Positions 44,335 to 53,188 of a stretch of 64,000 bases of DNA are shown in pieces (within the stretch, counting starts at the first letter, position 1; each line of letters opens with the position of its first letter). This stretch comes from Planctomycetaceae bacterium (GTDB taxonomy: Bacteria; Planctomycetota; Planctomycetia; Planctomycetales; Planctomycetaceae). The notes below the pieces were generated by a model. The model made no database searches. It saw only the letters and a program-made list of their open reading frames with translations, and was not told where the DNA came from. Location of the stretch: positions 1 to 64,000 of the forward strand of contig JAWKTX010000017.1 in the NCBI GenBank assembly GCA_041398825.1. Direction: 5' to 3'. The position numbers and the translations under genes were made by a program.

Positions 44335-45921
44335 TCAGGGCAGCCTGACCCTGGGAAGATGGTCTGCGATGCCGGCATCGGTGCGACGCAGTTCCTGAAT
44401 GGTCGCCTCACGCATCCGGGACAGGACATCTTTCAATTCAGGATGTGCTGCCAGGTTGACGAGTTCATCGGGATCAGCCGTCAGGTCGTACAATTCTTCT
44501 GTTTCGTTCTCGACAAGCGTACGAATGTATTTGTACTGGTGTTGCCGCAGCATGAAATACCAGGGAATGTTGTCGATGTGGGCGGCATCGGTACCTACGG
44601 GATAGCGATTGGTGTCAGCGCCATAACTTCGGGCCGTGAATGCCGTCAACGAGGGATACTGCCACTCGCCGTCTGGATTCTCCAGCAGTGGCTTCAGGTT
44701 GTGGCCATGCATCTTCCAGGGCAATTCGATGCCGGCAAAAGAAAAGAATGTGGGGACCAGGTCGATTCCGCTGACCGGGTGTGGAACGACTTTTCCTTTC
44801 GGAAGCCGACTCGGCATACTGACAATCATGGGAGATCGAATTGTCGCATCATAGGGGGCAAGCTTGTTTGCAAATCCGTGCTGTCCCCAGGCAAATCCCT
44901 GATCGGAAGTAAAGACGATCAGGGTATTGTCGTACTGGCCGGATTCTTTGAGAGCCGAAACCAGGCGGCCCACACCATCATCCAGTGCTCGAACGCCCTG
45001 ATTGTACTGCCGCACCCAGTCACTCAGTGTGTTGCCGTGAATGCTCTTTGTTCCTTCTACGGTTTTTCCGCCGAAGGCTCCTTTCATGACGGGATTCCCA
45101 TCGGCATCAGGGACCCATTTCTCAACCATCTGCATGTAGGCGGGTTTGCCGGGCCGCGGTGGGAAAATGTCTTTTGGTGCAGGAATCGAGATGCCCGGAT
45201 AATCTTCGCGATGCCGGACAGCGGGAGTGAAGGGGCCGTGGACCGCACCGTAGCAAACCCAGAGATACCACGGCTTCTCCCCGTCCCGGTTTTCGCCTCG
45301 AATGAAGTCTTCGGCCCAGTTGGTGTAATTGTCGGTGCTGTATCCCTTTGTGATTTTGCCCGGGCCGCCATTCGTTTCGATGATCTGGTCGTAGAAATAG
45401 TTGCCTGCGTTTTCAGGGTAGCGAGGTCGGTTCCAGACAATCTGATGGTCCCAGTCCCGCTTCGCCCCGGTGTCGGTTCCTGTGTGCCACTTGCCAATCT
45501 GTGCGGTGGTGTAGCCGTTTCTGCGAAAAACTGCTGGCCAGAATGGGCACTGATTCGGGTCGTATGTACTGCCCGGATAGGTGCCTTCCATTTTCATTGA
45601 CTGAACACCATATGGGTGATGTCCCGTCAATAGTCCTGCCCGCGAAGGCATGCACCATGTGCCAATGTAGGCGTATTCGAAGCGTATGCCGTCTTCGGCC
45701 AGCTGATCCATGTGCGGTGTGTTGACCCACGGCCAGGCCTGAGGATAGCACCCAACGGTACGATACGAATGATCGTCGGTGTAGATAAACAGGATATTTG
45801 GTCGCTGCTTTGCGGATTGGACCTTCACGTCCTTTGCAGGATCGACTTCGCACGATCGTGCGATGCTGAATGGGACAAACAAAAGAACGGCCAGGCAGCA
45901 AGACCTGCAGATAGAAAACAT
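44335..45921 (-). CDS. Secreted sulfatase
   Basis: A second type I sulfatase. The start at 45921 (MFSICRS) is preferred over GTG at 45939, as a GAGAGG site lies 7 bases ahead. A signal peptide leads to 'NILFIYTDDHSYRTVG' and the formylglycine motif C90-M-P-S-R-A. 'YLWVCYGAVHGPFTPAVRHREDY' and 'VFTSDQGFAWGQHGFANKLAPYD' follow. The 528-residue length and sequence differ from the neighbour, so the two likely attack different sulfated positions. Same strand, 141 bp upstream of the first sulfatase gene. Confidence 0.93.
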   Translation of the reverse strand: MFSICRSCCLAVLLFVPFSIARSCEVDPAKDVKVQSAKQRPNILFIYTDDHSYRTVGCYPQAWPWVNTPHMDQLAEDGIRFEYAYIGTWCMPSRAGLLTGHHPYGVQSMKMEGTYPGSTYDPNQCPFWPAVFRRNGYTTAQIGKWHTGTDTGAKRDWDHQIVWNRPRYPENAGNYFYDQIIETNGGPGKITKGYSTDNYTNWAEDFIRGENRDGEKPWYLWVCYGAVHGPFTPAVRHREDYPGISIPAPKDIFPPRPGKPAYMQMVEKWVPDADGNPVMKGAFGGKTVEGTKSIHGNTLSDWVRQYNQGVRALDDGVGRLVSALKESGQYDNTLIVFTSDQGFAWGQHGFANKLAPYDATIRSPMIVSMPSRLPKGKVVPHPVSGIDLVPTFFSFAGIELPWKMHGHNLKPLLENPDGEWQYPSLTAFTARSYGADTNRYPVGTDAAHIDNIPWYFMLRQHQYKYIRTLVENETEELYDLTADPDELVNLAAHPELKDVLSRMREATIQELRRTDAGIADHLPRVRLP

Positions 45922-45985
45922 GGCATGACCTCTCGTCACAGATTTCGATGACCCGAACAGTTCAGGGCACTATGACGAGCTTAAT

Positions 45986-46969
45986 TTATTGTTCAACCTT
46001 ATCCATCCATAACTTCATACGCACATCTCGACGGCCTTCGTCTTTGATGTCTTTCATCAACAGTCGCATCTGCTGTCCGTCCCGGCGACGGAAGATCTGA
46101 ACAAATTCGAAATCGATGGCCAGTGGTGCTTCCGTGGTTGGTTCCCATCCATCTGCGGCCAGTGAATTCTGGTAGAACTTCCCGACGGCATTGACGTCGT
46201 CGGTTGTCGAAAATGATAACTCCCGTGTTACATCCGCATAGTGTGCATTGGATGCATTTGGCGGCAATGGGATTTCTGCCGAGACCAGCTGGCTGGCGTA
46301 TTGCAGAAGGATCTTATTGTCCTGTGCCGGCGCCGTGATGCAGTTCACGCTGGCGACAATAGCATTCTGTCGAAAGAACATTTGATCGCCTGCCGTGCCG
46401 TATGGAAGCCATTTTTGATTTGTCATGGCGCCCATGACTTCCTGCCTGATTTTTTCCTGCGACCCGGGCACTTCGTACATTGCCATTGCAGCGTTCGAAA
46501 ACTGAAGGGTTGTGTCTTTGGGCTTTGGAAGTGCCGTCAGGTCGATGTTTCCGTGATTGCTAACATTGACGCTCACCTGATCCGGCTGGCTGTGCGGCAG
46601 GACCATGACAGAGATGCGAAACTGTTGTTTCTGAAATGTCGTCGCGCAGTATTGCTCGGTTTCGTATCCCCCTGGAATCTCTTCACACCCAAGTGAAATC
46701 AGTTGAGTTTTCACATGGCTGAATGCGGTTTTCACGTCCGCCTGCTGGTGATAATGCACAGAAGCCAGGCGTGGCTCGCTGACGGGTTCAGCTTCCCGAG
46801 GGAGTTTCAGCTTGCGCAAGTCGAGCACGGCAGCGGCGACTGACGTGGTTGCAGGGGCGGCATGATCCAGTTCTGCGTTCTGTGCGGCGACCGGTTGTGG
46901 TCTGCAGGCAACAGCGAGGGTCGCAGCTGCGATAAGCATGCGAACGAAGACCGACGGATGTGTTCTCAT
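45986..46969 (-). CDS. Exported protein of unknown family
   Basis: Not recognised. Starting at 46969 (MRTHPS, with an AGGGA site 7 bases ahead) gives a signal peptide (VFVRMLIAAATLAVACRPQPVAAQ) and a ~285-residue mature part. It has two related segments beginning 'VHYHQQADVKTAFSHVKTQL' and 'RELSFSTTDDVNAVGKFYQNSL', both of the kind that compare a residual or surface shape ('YADVTRELSFST', 'DGWEPTTE'); they may be internal repeats. No catalytic motif is seen. It lies between sulfatase and phosphodiesterase genes on the same strand. Confidence 0.7.
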   Translation of the reverse strand: MRTHPSVFVRMLIAAATLAVACRPQPVAAQNAELDHAAPATTSVAAAVLDLRKLKLPREAEPVSEPRLASVHYHQQADVKTAFSHVKTQLISLGCEEIPGGYETEQYCATTFQKQQFRISVMVLPHSQPDQVSVNVSNHGNIDLTALPKPKDTTLQFSNAAMAMYEVPGSQEKIRQEVMGAMTNQKWLPYGTAGDQMFFRQNAIVASVNCITAPAQDNKILLQYASQLVSAEIPLPPNASNAHYADVTRELSFSTTDDVNAVGKFYQNSLAADGWEPTTEAPLAIDFEFVQIFRRRDGQQMRLLMKDIKDEGRRDVRMKLWMDKVEQ

Positions 46970-47023
46970 AGAGTGATCCCTGAAAAAGGAAAATGGATCC
47001 CGGCCCACGATTGACTCCGGGGA

Positions 47024-47863
47024 TTAATGTGATGCCTGCGATAGGAACTGACTTAGCTGACTCAGATCGTCCGTGCCTATCAGATCGACGTGATTCTGGC
47101 GAAGCCTCTTCCAGAGGTCCGGACTTTCCGGCGTCGCCCAGAATCGAATTCGTCGTCCGCTTCTGTGAACCTGAGACGTCATGTTCTTCAGCTTCTTCAA
47201 TTCATCTTCTGTCATTTCACCCGAACCCTGGTACTTGAAATGATTCCCCCAATGATCGCTGATCAAAGGCATGAGATCTGCCGAATGACGGCTGTCCAGG
47301 TCGCTCAAACGGCCATCAATGCCGGCACGTCGCGGATTTGAGCCAGCAATTTCGTTCATGGGTCGATCACCGCTGATAATCACAGTGATGGCTCTTTCCA
47401 CACGTTCTCCGTCGATGGTTTGTGAGATCAGATGGTCATATTTCGACAAAAGCTGGTCGAGAACCACCCACGTCTGTTTCCCCTTGTTTTTGATGTCGAT
47501 CAGCAGTGTTAGCTGCTGCGGTTTCGGAAAAATGCGTCCGTTTCTGCGATGGGCGATCTGCTGCAGTGGCTTCAGATAAAGTTGCTCCAGAGTTCGCTCC
47601 GGATGCAGTTCCAGGGGGCTGTGAGCGACCAGCAGCTGGCCTTCAATCAGGAAAATGTCGGCTTCGATACTTGTAAAGCCAAAGTCCAGGGCATCATGCA
47701 ATGGTCGTTCGTGCAAATAGTCGTTGTGAGCATGAGCGTTGGGCAGAGGGGGTGCTGCCGCAGTCCGGGCCGATTGGTCAGACGCCTGAACGGCGAATGG
47801 CAACAACGCCAGGGCGAATACTGTCAATCGCTGCGTAATCTGCATGACCTTCGAACCTCGCAT
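47024..47863 (-). CDS. Secreted PI-PLC/glycerophosphodiester phosphodiesterase-like protein
   Basis: A signal peptide (LTVFALALLPFAVQA) leads to a TIM-barrel of the PI-PLC/GDPD superfamily: AHAHNDYLHERPLHDALDFG (His/Asp cluster), SIEADIFLIEGQLLVAHSP with its metal Glu-x-Asp and catalytic His, 'LTLLIDIKNKGK', and 'RIRFWATPESPDLWKRL'. It would cleave phosphodiesters, perhaps from lipid or teichoic-like glycerol phosphates; the exact substrate is unclear. The start could be 47845 (MQITQRL). A repeat element sits just upstream. Confidence 0.87.
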   Translation of the reverse strand: MRGSKVMQITQRLTVFALALLPFAVQASDQSARTAAAPPLPNAHAHNDYLHERPLHDALDFGFTSIEADIFLIEGQLLVAHSPLELHPERTLEQLYLKPLQQIAHRRNGRIFPKPQQLTLLIDIKNKGKQTWVVLDQLLSKYDHLISQTIDGERVERAITVIISGDRPMNEIAGSNPRRAGIDGRLSDLDSRHSADLMPLISDHWGNHFKYQGSGEMTEDELKKLKNMTSQVHRSGRRIRFWATPESPDLWKRLRQNHVDLIGTDDLSQLSQFLSQASH

Positions 47864-47896
47864 CCTGGGTCTTCTTGCTGTGACGTTGGTTTAGTT

Positions 47897-47998
47897 TAGT
47901 AGCCTGCTGAAGAACGGGACTGGCATGAGCAGAGACCTGACAACACGACGGTTTACAGCCGTCCACCGTGCATGTCCCCATTCTTCAACGGACAGTTA
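47897..47998. repeat. Dispersed inverted-repeat element, copy 3
   Basis: The most divergent copy: from TAGTAGCCTGCTGAAGAACGGGACTG to CTTCAACGGACAGTTA, same orientation as copy 1. Unlike the others it lies upstream of one gene and downstream of another on the same strand (between the GDPD-like and sulfatase genes). Confidence 0.7.
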
Positions 47999-48028
47999 GG
48001 TTAGGGTGCAGAGCAGGGCGGCGTTCGG

Positions 48029-49450
48029 CTACTTTCCGGATTTCACGGGCCAGTCTTCAGAATCGCTGCGTGCCGACTTCAGCCATTCATCCAGCTGCCT
48101 GGCCAGCTCGGGATGCCTTTCTGCGACATCGACCAATTCCCCGATGTCCTGATGCGTATCAAATAATTGCACCGGAGCACCGGCGTCTTTCATGCGGATT
48201 GCCTTCCATCGTCCCTGAAAAAGCACCGCCTGACTGAATCCTCGTTCGTGGAACTCCCAGTAAATATGCTCGTGCTGAAGCTGCTTGTCGGAATGCCCCA
48301 GAAGTTCCGGGACAAAGCTGATGCTGTCCAGACTGGAGGGCGTGTTGGCGTGGGCGAGTTCCGCTGCTGTTGCGAACCAGTCGCCTGAATAGCCGACGTG
48401 GTCACTGACCTGCCCAGGCAGAATCTTGCCGGGCCACCGAGCAATCATGGGGACACGAATTCCGCCATCGGTCAGTGCTCGCTTGATGCCGGTTAATGGA
48501 CCGTTGGGATCGAATCGCTCCAGATTGTGATTGCTCTCATTGTGAGGGCCGTTGTCGCTTGTGAAAATTACCAGCGTGTTTTCTGCCAGACCCAGTCGAT
48601 CCAGCTGGTCCATCATGCGGCCGACATAGCTGTCCAGCCGCGTAATCATCGAAGCCTGTCCTTTATCGGGCTGAGGCCAATCTTCATCTTCATAGGGCCC
48701 ATTATCCGGTACGTGCGCACCATCCTTCAATGCGCGGGTTCGTTCGTTGTTGGCATGCGGAATGACCATGCACCAGTAAAGAAAGAATGGATTGTTCTGA
48801 TTGTTGGCCACAAATTTCAGTGCTTCATCCGCAAACAGATCGTCGGCATACAGCACTGCTTCGTCGGCATAGCCGGCACCGTCGTCGCCTACCGGAGTGA
48901 TCTTGTTTGGCAGCGAAATCTTCTGCTCGTTTCGCCAGAGGAAATCTGGGAAATGGTTGTGAGCGTGTCGCTGATTCAGGTATCCAAAGAAATAGTCGAA
49001 GCCCTGTTTGCGAGGCAGACCGCTTTCTGCCGCACCAATGTCACCCAGGCCCCATTTGCCGACCAGTGCTGTCTTGTATCCCGCGTCATTCAAAGCCCTG
49101 GCGACGGTGACGTCGTCTTCTCGCAGTGCCTGTGCAATGGGGTTACTCTGGCCGGCGTTCCCGCGCACGCGTGTGTGTCCATGATGCTGGCCGGTCATCA
49201 GAACCGACCGCGATGGCGCACAAACCGTGGCTCCTGCATAGAACTGCGTGAAACGCATTCCTTCGGATGCCATTCGGTCCAGATTCGGGGTTTGAATCAC
49301 TTTCTGACCATAACAGCCCAAATCTCCGTAGCCCAGGTCATCCGCCATGATCCAGATCAGATTCGGCCGATCGTCGCCCCGAACGACGGGACTCACAGAC
49401 ACCGAAAGTGCGGCAGCGACAAGACAAAGAACTGGTCCGATGAATTTCAT
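48029..49450 (-). CDS. Secreted sulfatase, arylsulfatase A-like
   Basis: A third type I sulfatase, with signal peptide (VLCLVAAALSVSVSPVVRG), 'NLIWIMADDLGYGDLGCYGQ' and the formylglycine motif C77-A-P-S-R. 'FFLYWCMVIPHANNERTRAL' and 'VIFTSDNGPHNESNHN' carry metal and substrate residues. It resembles the arylsulfatase A/GalNAc-sulfatase branch. It is separated from the first two by three genes and by the repeat element. No sulfatase-maturing enzyme is encoded in the window. Confidence 0.93.
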   Translation of the reverse strand: MKFIGPVLCLVAAALSVSVSPVVRGDDRPNLIWIMADDLGYGDLGCYGQKVIQTPNLDRMASEGMRFTQFYAGATVCAPSRSVLMTGQHHGHTRVRGNAGQSNPIAQALREDDVTVARALNDAGYKTALVGKWGLGDIGAAESGLPRKQGFDYFFGYLNQRHAHNHFPDFLWRNEQKISLPNKITPVGDDGAGYADEAVLYADDLFADEALKFVANNQNNPFFLYWCMVIPHANNERTRALKDGAHVPDNGPYEDEDWPQPDKGQASMITRLDSYVGRMMDQLDRLGLAENTLVIFTSDNGPHNESNHNLERFDPNGPLTGIKRALTDGGIRVPMIARWPGKILPGQVSDHVGYSGDWFATAAELAHANTPSSLDSISFVPELLGHSDKQLQHEHIYWEFHERGFSQAVLFQGRWKAIRMKDAGAPVQLFDTHQDIGELVDVAERHPELARQLDEWLKSARSDSEDWPVKSGK

Positions 49451-49736
49451 CAGAACAACCTTTCGATTGGTTCGATCTTTCTGTTCGATGGGTCATCCTG
49501 CAGACCCTGTTCGGCGACTCATCGCGTCACAATGCGTCGTTGCTTCGTAGTCTAATCACATGCATCGATCCCCGGAAACTCACCCCATCAGATCACGCAC
49601 GGGATATGCGGCTTGCAAGTGCCGACTCACACTTAGCGCGAGGGAAACGCCGCATCGTTCTCTGCTGTAGCTGCGACGTTAACGTACCTGAATTGCAGAG
49701 ATCATCTGGATGCGGGCATCATGGCGGCGGTGCCAG

Positions 49737-50183
49737 TCAGGATTCGCCGATCGCATTGCCAGCGCTGTAAGCCTCTTTGAGGAGTTCGACGTATTCGTCG
49801 AGTGAATCGGTGATCAGATCGAATTCGACCAGTACGTGTCTGTACTGCAGGACGCCGGAATGTTCGCCGGTCGAATCCAGACAGTAATAGTCGCCTTCGC
49901 CATTCTCACCGATGATCAGTAATTGGTCCGGCCAGTGGAATTCATTGCCATCAGGATCGGCGATGCAGTGACTGCGAGCTTCCAGGTTGATGGTGACGAT
50001 ATCGTCGGGATGGTTCAGCAGTTCAAGATCGCTGACGCAGGCATCGTCTGTATGCTGGTGCGGTGAGCGGGATTGATTGGCGAGTTCAGCGGGGAAGTTC
50101 CGAAGCAGTTGGATGTACTCCTGCGGAACCGTGTCGATTCCCAGCTGTGTAAGCGCTTCGAGGAATAGATTCAGATTGCTCAC
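49737..50183 (-). CDS. SMI1/KNR4 family protein
   Basis: The conserved part fits the SMI1/KNR4 (SUKH) fold: 'LTQLGIDTVPQEYIQLLRNFP', then 'PDQLLIIGENGEGDYYCLDSTG' and 'YVELLKEAY'. In bacteria this family is often an immunity protein against nuclease or deaminase toxins, but many lone copies have other roles. No toxin gene is adjacent. GTG at 50183 is the likely start, right after the stop of the cytochrome gene; an ATG at 50258 would overlap that gene by 71 bases. Confidence 0.75.
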   Translation of the reverse strand: MSNLNLFLEALTQLGIDTVPQEYIQLLRNFPAELANQSRSPHQHTDDACVSDLELLNHPDDIVTINLEARSHCIADPDGNEFHWPDQLLIIGENGEGDYYCLDSTGEHSGVLQYRHVLVEFDLITDSLDEYVELLKEAYSAGNAIGES

Positions 50184-50187
50184 GAAA

Positions 50188-51903
50188 TCAATCAAGGCCA
50201 GGGTGTTTGATGGCTTCCCAGTATTCTTCGAAGTTGAAGTCCGGGCTGTTTTCTCCATCGTGACATTTCACGCATCCGGATTCACTCAGGGGCACTTTCA
50301 TCAGGCTGCGTGCGGCTTCGATGTTGTCGGCTTCAATCTGTTCAATGTGCTGACTTCCCGGCCCATGACAGTTTTCGCACTGATTTCCCGCGAGCAACGA
50401 TTGAAGCAGCTTGTCTTCGTCTGTCTCTGCCATGTCTTCATTGATAAACCCGGATCGAAACCGCAGATACTCTTTGGGTTCCCAGCCGGTCACGTGGCAT
50501 GCCAGGCATTCAGGGTCGTGTGTCCGAATGATGCCGTTCAGTCGTTCAAATCCTTCTCGTTGATAATGCGGGTCCAGGCTCTTGAAGGCATCGGCGTGTG
50601 CTGTTTTTTCGAACACTTCGAAGGCCTTCGTGTGGCATTCGCCGCATTTTGCGGCTCCAACAAACTGCGCACCGGTGGGGTGACTGACGGGGCCGTCTGC
50701 TGTCACCATCCGTTCGTCTTTTAGTTGATCCTGATACGTTTGCATCAGTCGTATCATGGTTTCGGATTCACCAAAATTTTCGCCGGACAGCGTGACGAGT
50801 TCGAATCGAACGGGTTGATCCGGGTGGTCCGGGTACAGCCCCACAACACCGGCATGTTTTCCTTTTTCGCCAACCTGCAGTAAGCGGGTGGTTCCGATCA
50901 TTTCGGCTTCTTGTTCGCCGTCTCCAAACCCTTTGCTGGTGACGACGATATCAAAGGCCGGAAACTGTCTCGCAAAATCGCGTGATTCATCAACGCTTGA
51001 CTGGCTCAGCAAGACTTTGAATTGAACCCCTTCGCCTTCAAAATGTTCCAATGCCTTCTTGAGTGATTCTACGGGATCGAGCCATTGGATGTCTGCGTTG
51101 GCAGCGTCTTCCGGACTTCGGTCGGGAATCACTTCGCGTCGCCGCGAATCGCTCATCACGCTTGTCATCCCAACTTTGACCCCGTTGATGTCAACAACTT
51201 TCCATGGGAGGGGCGTACCCAAATCCGGCGTGCCGAAAAACGTGAGATTGGAACTGACGAAAGCGATTGGCAGATCACCGTCTGTGGTGTGCTGAGAGAT
51301 CAGGTAGCCAGGATCCAGACGCAGTTCTTCAGGTCCGAGACCGATAGCGACGTACTTCATTTCACGAAGTGCCTGAAGCGTGATTTCGAACTTAATCTGC
51401 GACTGTCGTACCGAACGACGTGACATACTGCCCAGATCAATTCCGCGAGCCGTCCATCCGAGTTCCCGAAGCTTGTCCGTCAAGGACGCGCGTCGATTCA
51501 TGCCACCCAACTGGTTGGCTGTGCAACCGCACGGTTCGAAGTAACCCAGTTGTTCTCCCGTGATGACGAGACCTGCTTTGGGCACGGGCCAGGAAACGAA
51601 TTTCAACTCTTCCTTCCTGGGGACAAACTTCTGCTGATCGCTGGTCTCATCATGGCCTGCCGTTGACTTTGCGTTCGTGGATTCCTGCGGTTCTGGATCT
51701 GCGGCGGCATGGGATTTTGACTCACTGCTTTCCGCTGAGGCAACGGGCGAAGAATTTTTCTCGCCAGGGGAGTCTGTCACAACATTCGATTCCGGCTCGC
51801 GGTTGGTCGCTCCATCTGGAGCCTGGTCGGGAAAAAGAAAGACCAGGGCCAGGGCACCCACGAGCAGAATAATGCCGATTGCGACCAGCGAAGAGCCTCG
51901 CAT
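50188..51903 (-). CDS. Multiheme cytochrome c with phosphoesterase-like domain
   Basis: Membrane-anchored (VAIGIILLVGALALVFLF) exported protein of 571 residues, starting at 51903 after a GGAAG site. The middle ~330 residues, with 'GYFEPCGCTANQLGGMNRR' and 'KVGMTSVMSD', resemble the metallophosphoesterase / UshA-like part found beside cytochromes. The C-terminal third has four haem motifs: CGECH, CLACH, CENCH and CVKCH. It probably carries electrons or senses redox state at the outer face; its partner is unknown. Cotranscription with the downstream SMI1 gene is likely. Confidence 0.87.
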   Translation of the reverse strand: MRGSSLVAIGIILLVGALALVFLFPDQAPDGATNREPESNVVTDSPGEKNSSPVASAESSESKSHAAADPEPQESTNAKSTAGHDETSDQQKFVPRKEELKFVSWPVPKAGLVITGEQLGYFEPCGCTANQLGGMNRRASLTDKLRELGWTARGIDLGSMSRRSVRQSQIKFEITLQALREMKYVAIGLGPEELRLDPGYLISQHTTDGDLPIAFVSSNLTFFGTPDLGTPLPWKVVDINGVKVGMTSVMSDSRRREVIPDRSPEDAANADIQWLDPVESLKKALEHFEGEGVQFKVLLSQSSVDESRDFARQFPAFDIVVTSKGFGDGEQEAEMIGTTRLLQVGEKGKHAGVVGLYPDHPDQPVRFELVTLSGENFGESETMIRLMQTYQDQLKDERMVTADGPVSHPTGAQFVGAAKCGECHTKAFEVFEKTAHADAFKSLDPHYQREGFERLNGIIRTHDPECLACHVTGWEPKEYLRFRSGFINEDMAETDEDKLLQSLLAGNQCENCHGPGSQHIEQIEADNIEAARSLMKVPLSESGCVKCHDGENSPDFNFEEYWEAIKHPGLD

Positions 51904-51968
51904 AATGACTTCCGGTACAGATAGACGACGACGGTTGAACGGTGCCACGGACCTTAGCGAACATTAAT

Positions 51969-53174
51969 TCACTGGTGAATAGCAGTTCGATTGCTGCGAA
52001 TCCAGTCTTCGTTGAAAGTGGCGTGTTTGATGGTTTTGCCCTCTTCAACGAAGTAGCTGTACACCACATGGATTTGGCCATCCTTTGACTGAATGATGGC
52101 AGGGTAATGGAACGAACCGGATTCATTGTCTTCCAGAGTCCGACGTGTGGGCCATGATTGACCTTCGTCCTCCGACAACAGGACGCTCAACCGGTGTCGT
52201 CCCTCTGATGTATCGTTGCAAACAAGAACCCAGTTGCCATTCCGGAGTCGGACTGTGTCCAAGCCGGATCCGGGGTTTGGGATCCGGCTGACGGTGACGT
52301 CACCCCAGGTGAGCCCGTCATCATGAGATTCGCATTGGCGGATATGACCGGTATAACCATTCTCTCTCATCAGTGCGACCAGAGTGCCGTCATTTCTCCG
52401 AATGACGGATGGCTGAATTGCCCCGAAACCGACAAGCAATTTGCTGGCGTACCACGATGCCCCCTGATCGTCACTCACCGCCATCAGAGACAGCGAATAA
52501 GTGTCAGAATAGAGCGGCAAAAGAATCCGCCCCGAAGGTAATACGGTGGGCTTGCATCGGGGTTGCCATCCCAGTCTCTGGTACATTTTATCCGGCAGCC
52601 GTTCTTTGACGATTCGCACAACTTTGGATTCGTGATCGGTGAGCGGGCGTTTGATGTCTGCAACCAGCTTGTCCAGTTCAAGGGAGGCTTCCATGGAGAA
52701 GTCGTCTGGTTTCAGCAGGATCATTTCATCGCGCGACCATTGAGGGCTTCCGTCTCCCTCTGGTAAATCCGCAACTCGAAATCTTGTGATGCAGGATTCC
52801 CAGGAATTTGCGATGATGACGGGCCAGAACAGCCATACCCGACCCTGATGATCGGTCATCAGACAGGTGTTGCAGTCCGGAAACCCGGGAGTGTCTGCCA
52901 TGATGAACGGCTCAGACCATTCTGCCTTGTGACTGTCACCCGGCTGCACAAGTCTTGAACCAAAGACGGCAACGTCATCCGCCTTTCGTTCGCCGGATCC
53001 GCGATACCACGAGACCAGAAGGCTGCCGCCAGTGAGTTCTGTGATTCCGGCCGCGTGATTGTGTTGAGCGTCGAGCGGAAATATGAATCTCGACTCAAAT
53101 CGGGCGTCGTCCGCGTGAGAAGCAGATCCACATGCGATAATGACAAGCAGAGTTGTGCGAAAGTATCGTGTCAA
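51969..53174 (-). CDS. Exported sialidase-like (BNR) protein
   Basis: A signal peptide (LLVIIACGSASHA) precedes a six-bladed propeller of the sialidase / neuraminidase superfamily. Asp-box-like motifs are visible in 'AVSDDQGASWY', 'ESHDDGLTWG' and 'LSEDEGQSWP', and an Arg of the catalytic triad may lie in 'RCKPTVLPSGRILLPLY'. It fits the large planctomycete family called exo-alpha-sialidase; action on sialic acid is not shown. It sits 14 bp downstream of the DUF1573 gene, so they are likely one unit. Confidence 0.88.
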   Translation of the reverse strand: MTRYFRTTLLVIIACGSASHADDARFESRFIFPLDAQHNHAAGITELTGGSLLVSWYRGSGERKADDVAVFGSRLVQPGDSHKAEWSEPFIMADTPGFPDCNTCLMTDHQGRVWLFWPVIIANSWESCITRFRVADLPEGDGSPQWSRDEMILLKPDDFSMEASLELDKLVADIKRPLTDHESKVVRIVKERLPDKMYQRLGWQPRCKPTVLPSGRILLPLYSDTYSLSLMAVSDDQGASWYASKLLVGFGAIQPSVIRRNDGTLVALMRENGYTGHIRQCESHDDGLTWGDVTVSRIPNPGSGLDTVRLRNGNWVLVCNDTSEGRHRLSVLLSEDEGQSWPTRRTLEDNESGSFHYPAIIQSKDGQIHVVYSYFVEEGKTIKHATFNEDWIRSNRTAIHQ

Positions 53175-53188
53175 AAGAATGGCCTTGT

